Assembly: GCA_024280135.1 (NCBI GenBank)
Contig: JAJRQS010000063.1
Location: 1-5,984, forward strand
Length of the DNA stretch: 5,984 bases
From: Bacteroidota bacterium
GTDB taxonomy: Bacteria; Bacteroidota; Bacteroidia; Chitinophagales; Saprospiraceae
Reading direction: 5' to 3'
Position 1 is the stretch's first letter. The number at the start of each line of letters is the position of its first letter. Positions 1 to 5,586 of the stretch are shown in pieces. Under the pieces are notes generated by a model that had not been told where the DNA came from, ran no database searches, and saw only the letters and a list, made by a program, of their open reading frames with translations. The translations under genes and the position numbers were made by a program.

Positions 1-105
1 CCCTTCCACTACCTTATTGAGTGGTTTGTCATTTTGAATCCCAGCCGCTTTTATCAGCCGAAGTTTCTCGACAAACGTTACTTTTTTTCTTTTTTTTCGT
101 GGCAT
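1..105 (-). CDS. Unrecognised protein, N-terminal 35 residues only (runs off left edge)
   Basis: An open frame begins with ATG at 105-103 and stays open to the first base, giving 35 residues that start MPRKKRKKVTFVEKLRLIKA. Its ATG shares one base with the TAA stop of the TPR-CSD gene (TAATG), the usual sign of translational coupling. An AAAGGTAG stretch lies a few bases further upstream and could act as a ribosome binding site. The N-terminus is very basic (five Lys and two Arg in the first eight residues) and is followed by a likely helix, compatible with nucleic-acid binding but not diagnostic. It does not read as the start of Cas2, which normally opens with a hydrophobic beta strand. As the fourth member of the cas1 operon it probably belongs to the same pathway. 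The frame crosses an A8-G-A7 run, so a sequencing or slippage error there would change the reading. The gene is probably real because of the overlap; its function is unknown. Confidence 0.6.
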   Translation of the reverse strand, partial: MPRKKRKKVTFVEKLRLIKAAGIQNDKPLNKVVEG

Positions 106-1397
106 TATTTACTACCTTTTTGGGGACGAATTTGAACAGCATTTTGCGTCTTTCTTTTTTTCTTACGGTCATATCCTTCTGCAATCCTAAATAAAACTTC
201 TTGACCCTTTCGGAAAAAAACACGGTCTCCTTTAAAATCATTTATGGAACCAAAATAAGAACACCCTTTTGATAAAACAAAACAAACTTTTTGATTTGGT
301 AATACATTGGTGATTACCCCTTTCAAACTTGGATCATTGTCTTCAATTATTTGTGTCCATATCTTCATTGCTTCTTCCTTGACTTGTGACAAACTCTTTG
401 CCTTAATAGCGTACCTCTCTACCTGCTGACTAAGATAAGTCCCCATCTTCCACCCTTCTTTTTGGTAGATATTCCAAAGTAACTCAAGATGATTTTTTAA
501 AGATTGCTCGTTATTTTCTTGCTCAAACAATTGGGCTAATGATGTAAAGACCTTTGTCTTCTTAGTCCAGTCTCCTTGCTCTAGGCAAGCTTGCGCAAAA
601 AACAATTTGGCTTCTTTGTACTTTTTCTGAGCAACTTTGTTGGTTCCAATCGCCGCAGTAAAAAACCAATCCTTTTTTTTCTTTCGAATCTCCATCAACA
701 GTGCTACCGCCAAATCATATTGACCTAGATGATAATGGGATTCTGACATGCGCCAACGAAACCAAATGTTATTTCCAAAATGAAATTTTTGAAGTATCTT
801 CAATCCCATTTGGGCTGTTTGGATACAATCCTGCCAAGCTTTTGCGCCAATTTGCGCCTTGGTCAAAGCCGCAAAATATTTTTCCTTTGGCGATGCCAAC
901 TCTTTACTAAGTCCTTGATTATCAACATAAGAGAAGCTATCTTGCGATAAAAAGGACACATCTACTTTACTCAATAGGTCTATTGTTTTTTGCCATTCTT
1001 TTTCTTCATTCCATCTGGCTGCCGCCTTAAAAATGGTTAAAACACCTGGCCCATATTGATCCATATAGTCTGTCAGTTTTAAGATGCCATATACAGCTTT
1101 ATCAAAAGATTTTTTCTCTTGACCATCTTTCACAACCAAATAATAAATAGCCCAAGAATAGACCTGCCTAATCTGACGAAAATCTGGATACTTCTGATAA
1201 CCAAGCCGTGACATCTTGAGTGCCGCATCATAATTTCCTAATTTGTTTTCACAAAAAATCAACCCCCACAAATCCCATTTGGTGCACTGAGAAGAATAGT
1301 TGTCCCATAGCTCATGATAATAACCCGATGCTTCTTTATACGATTTTTGTTTACGATGCTGGTCAGCCTTATTTTTAATATTTATATAACTAGTCAT
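105..1397 (-). CDS. TPR-repeat protein with C-terminal cold-shock-like (OB-fold) domain
   Basis: This 430-residue protein has no signal peptide or membrane segment, so it is probably cytoplasmic. Residues about 5-315 are helical, with TPR-like pairs at about 5-35, 40-72, 174-204, 213-237, 244-275 and 283-313; typical cues are LGNYDAAL, LGQYDLAVALL and KKYKEAKLFFAQA. Residues about 358-425 resemble a cold-shock domain: LKGVI, then aromatic strands around F373 and Y381-F382 where the RNA-binding faces would be, then GQEVLFRI and a basic DRKKKRK stretch ending in NAVQIRP. TPRs are protein-binding scaffolds and cold-shock domains bind single-stranded RNA or DNA, so the likely role is to bring nucleic acid to a partner. 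The start overlaps the end of the primase-like gene by 8 nt and the stop overlaps the next start, placing it inside the cas1 operon. The domain calls come from sequence pattern only; the CSD call is fairly firm and the number of TPRs is approximate. Confidence 0.82.
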   Translation of the reverse strand: MTSYINIKNKADQHRKQKSYKEASGYYHELWDNYSSQCTKWDLWGLIFCENKLGNYDAALKMSRLGYQKYPDFRQIRQVYSWAIYYLVVKDGQEKKSFDKAVYGILKLTDYMDQYGPGVLTIFKAAARWNEEKEWQKTIDLLSKVDVSFLSQDSFSYVDNQGLSKELASPKEKYFAALTKAQIGAKAWQDCIQTAQMGLKILQKFHFGNNIWFRWRMSESHYHLGQYDLAVALLMEIRKKKKDWFFTAAIGTNKVAQKKYKEAKLFFAQACLEQGDWTKKTKVFTSLAQLFEQENNEQSLKNHLELLWNIYQKEGWKMGTYLSQQVERYAIKAKSLSQVKEEAMKIWTQIIEDNDPSLKGVITNVLPNQKVCFVLSKGCSYFGSINDFKGDRVFFRKGQEVLFRIAEGYDRKKKRKTQNAVQIRPQKGSK

Positions 1398-2418
1398 GGC
1401 GAATCAAATGCTCTGGAAGCTTATAAAATAAATCTGTCAAAATTGTTTTCACAATTTCAGCCAACTCTTCATTCGAACCACTTTTGGTACTCTTCACAAT
1501 AGAAAACCCCTTTCTACCATAAAAAATATTTATCTCCGCCCACCGCATATCATCTATCGCAAACGTAAACTGTTTGCCATAATGAATATTCTTTACATGC
1601 TTCACCATGATGTCATATTCATTGACCGATTTAGCCACAGATTCCACTATCTTTTCTAAAATTTCTGGCACATACACCTTCTTAACAGGACGAGATTTTA
1701 AATTTGGATTCAACTTGCGTTTTATCTCTTCCAACAAATCATCTGACATGGCTTCCTTCTTCTCCAAATCATTTGAGCTGTTTGGTTTTGATTCAAAACT
1801 CTTCTCTAGCTCTCTTACCTCTGACAAGTTATTAAAATCGACAAAACTACTTACATCTACTGCAACACAGTCTGCATCAAAATAAGCCTTTGGATCATAG
1901 CTCACAAAACAAGCTCGTGCAACATCCGAAGTCTTCTTGTCCAACACTTGTTCTAACCCATACTTACTAGAAAAACTTTTGGCGAAAGCTCTATAAAAAA
2001 TAGCATATTTCTGAGCATCATAACACTTTTCCTTGAGCTTGAAAAATACCTTAAAACCATCATTGCTTGGAGATACAAACAACAAACATACCCTATCATC
2101 TTGCTCTAATTTTTTTCGCAAGGATTCCTTATCCAATCCCTTTTCTGAAATATGATCAATGTCCAATACGAAATACTCAATTGAACCAAAATTTTCCGTC
2201 TTGCGATAGCGTGGCTTGAATATCCCGCAAGTGATATAAGGTAGTTGAGTCTTCAATTTTCGATACTGCTTGGGATTAATACTTTGCACAACCCGTAGTT
2301 GCTTTATCAAATCAAAATTTATCTGCTTCGGAGACTTGATAGATCTATATAGTTGTGACAATGTCACTTCCTGTAATGGATCATTAAACTGTTTTATGTT
2401 TCGGCCAGCCATTATCAT
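1390..2418 (-). CDS. CRISPR-associated primase-polymerase-like protein (BT4734/VirE-N type AEP domain)
   Basis: This 342-residue protein has an N-terminal region (about 10-190) that resembles the BT4734-like/VirE N-terminal family, a branch related to archaeo-eukaryotic primases. Visible motifs are FVLDIDHI with D86 and D88 (the DxD metal-binding motif), SPSNDGFK at 116-123 (second motif, with Lys where many primases have His), and a third conserved block with D160, D165, R168 and FVSYDP at 171-176. A polar linker (about 205-245) leads to a compact C-terminal domain (about 247-335) that I do not recognise. There is no Walker A motif, so the helicase domain often joined to this family is absent. 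The ATG overlaps the cas1 stop as ATGA; a second in-frame ATG two codons on (MIMAGRN) could also be used. Primase-polymerases adjacent or fused to cas1 are known from other type III loci and are linked to spacer acquisition. Family membership is probable; polymerase activity is inferred. Confidence 0.78.
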   Translation of the reverse strand: MIMAGRNIKQFNDPLQEVTLSQLYRSIKSPKQINFDLIKQLRVVQSINPKQYRKLKTQLPYITCGIFKPRYRKTENFGSIEYFVLDIDHISEKGLDKESLRKKLEQDDRVCLLFVSPSNDGFKVFFKLKEKCYDAQKYAIFYRAFAKSFSSKYGLEQVLDKKTSDVARACFVSYDPKAYFDADCVAVDVSSFVDFNNLSEVRELEKSFESKPNSSNDLEKKEAMSDDLLEEIKRKLNPNLKSRPVKKVYVPEILEKIVESVAKSVNEYDIMVKHVKNIHYGKQFTFAIDDMRWAEINIFYGRKGFSIVKSTKSGSNEELAEIVKTILTDLFYKLPEHLIRHD

Positions 2419-3410
2419 TGCTCCTTATTTTTATAGTTCATAAATTTTTGCGCAAGCGACTGTGCGTACAAATTCATGTGTGTTGTTCGACTACGCTGTA
2501 TCCCATTGAGCAATATCAATTCTTCCAAATAATCATTGATGGCTTGTATCAGAATACGCTTACCTAAACCTTCCAACCATACTGACCCATCTGCTTTCTG
2601 ACTATAACATGACTCATCTATTGCCCCTTGCATCGCCAAACTTATCACCACGTAATCCACCCAAACACGATATCGCTCTATCACATCAAAAACTAATACT
2701 GGGCGTGCATAATTATCCCGATGAAATACCCCTATATACGGATCTATACCCGCCTTTATAAGCGCTCCTTCCACCTTGCCATACAACACACCATAGCCAT
2801 AATTGAGCAACGCATTAAAAGCATCCATGGCTGGGTGCTGACTTCGCTTCTCAAATTGATAGGCTTCAGGTATAAGTAAATTAATACCCATAAAATAATT
2901 TCGTGATGCAGCTCCTTCCCACCCCCGAAGTGTTGCACTTATATCACTAATCACCATGGCCTCTAACGACATAATCTTTTGTTTATAGTCACTAAGCCGA
3001 TTTGTATAAGATTGCAACTTCCTGCTCACAACTGGCTGATTATCAACATCAAAGGAGTACAAAATACCTATCTGATTATCAATTTTATCTTCCAATACCT
3101 GTTTTATCCATTCAACAGCTTCTTCCGAAAAAACAAAATCCAACTGCCGCCGACGTATGGTCGATATGGAACCAAACCGATTACTCCATATCCGCCCCAT
3201 AGGCTTTCCACTTCGATCAACAAAAAAAACATCTATCTCCATTTCTATGGCTAACAATGCTGCATCACTACTAATTTGCGCGCCTTTGCTGATGCTAATG
3301 CTTTTCAATTTTTGCGGATCAATACGCTGTTTACCATCTTTGTGTATGACCACAAATGTATCATTGTCCTTGGTCAAATATGTGCCAAATGTATTTAATA
3401 TTAGTTCCAT
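2415..3410 (-). CDS. cas1: CRISPR-associated endonuclease/integrase Cas1
   Basis: Cas1 is the metal-dependent integrase that inserts new spacers at the leader end of CRISPR arrays, normally with Cas2. The 331-residue length is typical. Residues 1-80 form the N-terminal beta domain and the rest is the helical catalytic domain. The family core is clear: GWEGAASRNYF (163-173), NALLNYGYGVLYGKVEGALIKAGIDP around 199-224, GVFHRD and VFDVIERYR. The expected metal ligands are all present: E214, H230 and D242, with E245 close by, so it should be active. There is no fused reverse transcriptase, Cas4 or Cas6 domain. It is the first gene of the minus-strand operon and overlaps the primase-like gene by ATGA. 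No cas2 accompanies it in the window. Transcription probably starts in the 3411-3639 gap. Cas1 identity is secure; assignment to a type III locus rests on the Cas10 and Cas6 neighbours. Confidence 0.97.
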   Translation of the reverse strand: MELILNTFGTYLTKDNDTFVVIHKDGKQRIDPQKLKSISISKGAQISSDAALLAIEMEIDVFFVDRSGKPMGRIWSNRFGSISTIRRRQLDFVFSEEAVEWIKQVLEDKIDNQIGILYSFDVDNQPVVSRKLQSYTNRLSDYKQKIMSLEAMVISDISATLRGWEGAASRNYFMGINLLIPEAYQFEKRSQHPAMDAFNALLNYGYGVLYGKVEGALIKAGIDPYIGVFHRDNYARPVLVFDVIERYRVWVDYVVISLAMQGAIDESCYSQKADGSVWLEGLGKRILIQAINDYLEELILLNGIQRSRTTHMNLYAQSLAQKFMNYKNKEQ

Positions 3411-3550
3411 TTATTATTGTTTAAATTCTTAATTCATAGGTATTAACTATACTAGGATACCTTAAAACCATAAAATCGCTACACCTGAATACCGAAAGTT
3501 GAATAAATATATCGAGTTTCAACAAGTTAGAGGCAAAAAAAAATCAAAAA

Positions 3551-3565
3551 TGGGTGTTTGACCCA
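3551..3565 (-). terminator. Terminator-like hairpin downstream of the WYL gene
   Basis: Read on the minus strand, TGGGT-CAAAC-ACCCA can form a 5-bp stem with a 5-nt loop, followed at once by TTTTTGATTTTTTTTT (3550-3535). It lies about 75 nt past the WYL stop and about 140 nt before the cas1 start, so it would separate the regulator from the cas1 operon. The stem is short, so termination may be partial; if the promoter box at 3589-3596 is real, the hairpin would lie within the cas1 leader. Confidence 0.45.
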
Positions 3566-3588
3566 AAAAGGTGCATCTTTCTCCTATT

Positions 3589-3620
3589 CAAAGATAATAA
3601 TATTTCACTAATATCTCAAC
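3589..3620 (-). promoter_or_regulatory. Candidate Bacteroidota-type promoter for the cas1 operon
   Basis: On the minus strand TATCTTTG (3596-3589) matches the Bacteroidota -7 consensus TAnnTTTG exactly. A GTTG (3620-3617) lies 20 nt upstream, close to the usual -33 TTG position and spacing. This would give a leader of about 170 nt before cas1 that includes the terminator-like hairpin. An alternative is a weaker box pair nearer cas1 (TTG at 3523-3521 and AACTTTCG 19 nt further). It was chosen by pattern alone. Confidence 0.3.
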
Positions 3621-3639
3621 AAAATACATATTTTTTTCT

Positions 3640-4659
3640 CTATGTATGGTCGTTGTATAACCCTATCATCACTGCAATTCGCTTACTCATCTTTTCCCGC
3701 AAGGTAGCAGGAGCAAGCACTTCAACACGCTCCCCAAATGACAACAAATTGGCTTCCAACTCATAATTAATAATCACTTCAACCTGAAAGACGGCCCCTT
3801 TATCATCTTCTGACAAAACCACCTGGGTGGCATGCAGCGGTTTAGATTTTATATAATCAGCCTGCAAAGTAGTCGCTCTAAACTGTACCTGCTCCACCAT
3901 CCCGTTTTCAGGAATGGTGATACCGATGACCTGATTAAAATACTTGGCTGCATCAAAACTTGAATCTTCACTAAACGGTTGTAGAGACTCTTGTGTACTT
4001 CGTAGACGATCAAGTGCATAATGATAAATTAGACCATTATTATGAAACTTCGCTATGAGATACCACCTATTACGATACTCCTTTAGTAAATAAGGACTCA
4101 CTATTCCTGAAAACCCAGCATGCCCTCCAAACGGCCGATACGATATAAATAAAGCCTTCTTTTCCTTGATACATCCATAGATCAAATTCAACCACTGATA
4201 GCCTTTTTCATGAATCCATTGGTCAAATTGAATCACGGGCACTTTTGACTGTTTGGATGTATTGATGATATGACTCAGCTTAGAGATGATTTGCTTTACC
4301 TCATCCATCCCCAATCGATTCACGATTTGATTCAAAATTTCTACTCCTTTATTAAACTCTTCCTTCTCTAATTCACTCAATCCGTAACTATAAATAGAAA
4401 AATTTGCATCTGTATAATGATATCCCCTTTTGGAGGTCCAATCGATAGGTGCATAATATTTCAAATCGCCACTTCGCATGACTTTAATATCTCCCAGAAT
4501 AGTCCGTCGAGATGGAATGGATTCTATATTTCGGACTTCATATAATCGCTCTCCGCAGGCCTTAGCCAAATCTTTCCAAGACCATTTTTCTTTTTTTGAC
4601 GAACGGAGACAGGCATCAATGGTTTGATACCGCAGCAGGGCATTGAGATTTTTTGACAT
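3640..4659 (-). CDS. WYL-domain transcriptional regulator (HTH-WYL-WCX)
   Basis: This 339-residue protein has the standard order of a WYL regulator. Residues about 5-85 form a winged helix-turn-helix, with SRRTILGDIKVMR (50-62) as the probable recognition helix and RGYHYTD as the wing. Residues about 155-220 form the WYL domain: LIYGCIKEKKALFISYRPF, then VSPYLLKEYRNRWYLIA, where the name-giving W199-Y200-L201 is intact. Residues about 255-335 fit the C-terminal WCX extension. WYL domains sense ligands, often nucleic acids or nucleotides, and WYL regulators are frequent in CRISPR-Cas and other defence loci. The gene is divergent from cas6 and lies upstream of cas1 on the same strand, so it is placed to control the cas6-cas10 operon, itself and possibly the adaptation operon. 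Whether it activates or represses cannot be read from sequence. It probably binds as a dimer to palindromic DNA in the 4660-4866 gap. Confidence 0.9.
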   Translation of the reverse strand: MSKNLNALLRYQTIDACLRSSKKEKWSWKDLAKACGERLYEVRNIESIPSRRTILGDIKVMRSGDLKYYAPIDWTSKRGYHYTDANFSIYSYGLSELEKEEFNKGVEILNQIVNRLGMDEVKQIISKLSHIINTSKQSKVPVIQFDQWIHEKGYQWLNLIYGCIKEKKALFISYRPFGGHAGFSGIVSPYLLKEYRNRWYLIAKFHNNGLIYHYALDRLRSTQESLQPFSEDSSFDAAKYFNQVIGITIPENGMVEQVQFRATTLQADYIKSKPLHATQVVLSEDDKGAVFQVEVIINYELEANLLSFGERVEVLAPATLREKMSKRIAVMIGLYNDHT

Positions 4660-4759
4660 GGTTTTTCTTACATTTTGGTCCTTTTTATGAGGCTATGAAG
4701 CATTCTGTTTAGATAGCGTTTTTAATATATTTTCGCAAAATACAAAATAAATTTAAACC

Positions 4760-4776
4760 GTGCAAATAGATTGCAC
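4760..4776. promoter_or_regulatory. 17-bp palindrome, candidate operator
   Basis: GTGCAA-ATAGA-TTGCAC is a perfect 6-bp inverted repeat with a 5-nt spacer, with a half-site spacing near 11 bp (one helical turn), as expected for a dimeric HTH regulator. It lies about 100 bp from both the WYL start and the cas6 start, in the only control region between them. The WYL protein is the obvious candidate to bind it, by inference. A near-match to a -7 box on the minus strand (TTATTTTG, 4750-4743) lies between it and the WYL gene. Confidence 0.45.
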
Positions 4777-4788
4777 ACTAGACGTCGT

Positions 4789-4834
4789 TTTTTGTGTAAA
4801 ATATTGAAAACAAAAAAAATATGTCACACAAAAA
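4789..4834. repeat. 9-bp inverted repeat with 28-nt spacer in the cas6 upstream region
   Basis: TTTTTGTGT (4789-4797) and ACACAAAAA (4826-4834) are exact reverse complements separated by 28 nt. The right arm ends three bases before the TAAATTTG box. It could be a second operator with widely spaced half-sites, or a DNA loop or cruciform. Both arms are A/T-rich in an A/T-rich gap, so chance is possible, although GTGT/ACAC gives some specificity. Confidence 0.35.
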
Positions 4835-4837
4835 TTC

Positions 4838-4845
4838 TAAATTTG
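4838..4845 (+). promoter_or_regulatory. Candidate -7 promoter box for cas6-cas10
   Basis: TAAATTTG matches the Bacteroidota -7 consensus TAnnTTTG exactly and lies 21 nt before the cas6 ATG, which would give a leader of only about 15 nt. No good TTTG/TTG -33 box is found at the expected 19-21 nt upstream (that stretch is A-rich), so the promoter may be weak or need an activator. No Shine-Dalgarno sequence precedes the cas6 ATG. Confidence 0.4.
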
Positions 4846-4866
4846 ACAAACTAGATATGATAACTT

Positions 4867-5586
4867 ATGCCAAAAATTAAATATCTCTCCATTAGATTTA
4901 ACAACAATCTCTATCCCTATGAGATTCCTAGGTTCCGGGCTGCCATCATCGAAAAGACAAAAAGAAAATCCGATTTATTCCACAATCACGATGGAGAGAA
5001 TGGCTTCTTCTTTAGATATCCGCTCATCCAATATAAGATCAGCCAAAAGAAAGCCAGCATCATTTGCCTGCAAGAAGGCACCAACGAAATACACCAACTG
5101 CTCAAATATAAAAACTTGCAGATGTCCCTTGCGGGAAAAAAAATAAACTTCGAGATTGAAGATGTTAATTTACACTATTACCAAGTCCAAATCTGGGATA
5201 AGCTATTTCACTACTCCCTGCATAATTGGCTGGCGCTAAATCAAAAACACCATGCACGTTTTCAAGAATTAGAAGGGGATAAAGCCGCTCAAATGGACTT
5301 ATTACAAAGCATCCTGATAGGTAACATACTCGCTTTCGCAAAAGGCATCAACTGGCGAATCGAAAAGAAAATAATCGTCAAAATTGACCAAATTAAATCA
5401 GTCAAATTTCTACCCTTCAAACAAAAAAAAATAATGGCTCTTTCCATTAATTTTCAATCCAATGTGTCATTACCCAACTTGATTGGACTCGGAAAAGGCG
5501 TGAGCGTGGGATTTGGAATCGTGAAACTAGAGAAAAAACCAAATCTTAATACGAAAAAAACAATGACAAAAATAAATGAACTATGA
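4867..5586 (+). CDS. cas6: CRISPR RNA-processing endoribonuclease Cas6
   Basis: Cas6 cleaves the CRISPR transcript within its repeats to give crRNAs for the effector complex. The 239-residue length is typical. Near the N-terminus, LFHNHD (37-42, with H39 and H41) and FFFRYPLIQYKI (47-58) match the pattern of Bacteroidota Cas6 proteins, and H39 or H41 are candidate catalytic residues, though this cannot be settled by eye. Close to the C-terminus GLGKGVSVGFGIVK (207-220) is the glycine-rich loop that defines Cas6 and RAMP-fold proteins. The last 20 or so residues are a Lys/Asn/Thr-rich tail. The gene is first in the plus-strand operon, divergent from the WYL regulator, and its TGA overlaps the cas10 start as ATGA, so the two are co-translated. 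No CRISPR repeat is in the window to show its substrate. Identification is firm from the loop plus context. Confidence 0.9.
   Translation: MPKIKYLSIRFNNNLYPYEIPRFRAAIIEKTKRKSDLFHNHDGENGFFFRYPLIQYKISQKKASIICLQEGTNEIHQLLKYKNLQMSLAGKKINFEIEDVNLHYYQVQIWDKLFHYSLHNWLALNQKHHARFQELEGDKAAQMDLLQSILIGNILAFAKGINWRIEKKIIVKIDQIKSVKFLPFKQKKIMALSINFQSNVSLPNLIGLGKGVSVGFGIVKLEKKPNLNTKKTMTKINEL

Noticed and set aside
29..241. Minus-strand frame of 70 codons crossing the end of the TPR-CSD gene
   Set aside because: It overlaps the conserved cold-shock-like domain in another frame and has a low-complexity Lys-rich composition; the TAATG-coupled frame at 105 explains the region better.
1390..3410. Possible reverse transcriptase or Cas2 hidden in the cas1 operon
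   Set aside because: No YxDD-type RT motif and no ferredoxin-like Cas2 frame is visible; the gene after cas1 fits a primase-like AEP protein instead.
2979..3432. Open frames on the plus strand opposite cas1, up to about 91 codons
   Set aside because: They lie wholly or mostly antisense to a clear Cas1 with intact catalytic residues, have no recognisable product or promoter, and are in overlapping frames of one another, as expected by chance.
3498..3523. GTTGAA ... TTTCAAC inverted repeat, resembling the ends of some CRISPR repeats
   Set aside because: It occurs once, with no second copy or regular spacing in the window, so there is no array; the arms are only 6 bp and A/T-rich.
4843..4848. 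TTGACA, a sigma70 -35 consensus upstream of cas6
   Set aside because: A -10 box at the usual 17-nt spacing would fall on the cas6 start codon, and Bacteroidota housekeeping promoters use a different consensus; the overlapping TAAATTTG box explains it better.
4857..4880. Seven-codon upstream frame (MITYAKN) overlapping the cas6 start
   Set aside because: Too short to judge, no ribosome binding site, and such frames are common by chance.
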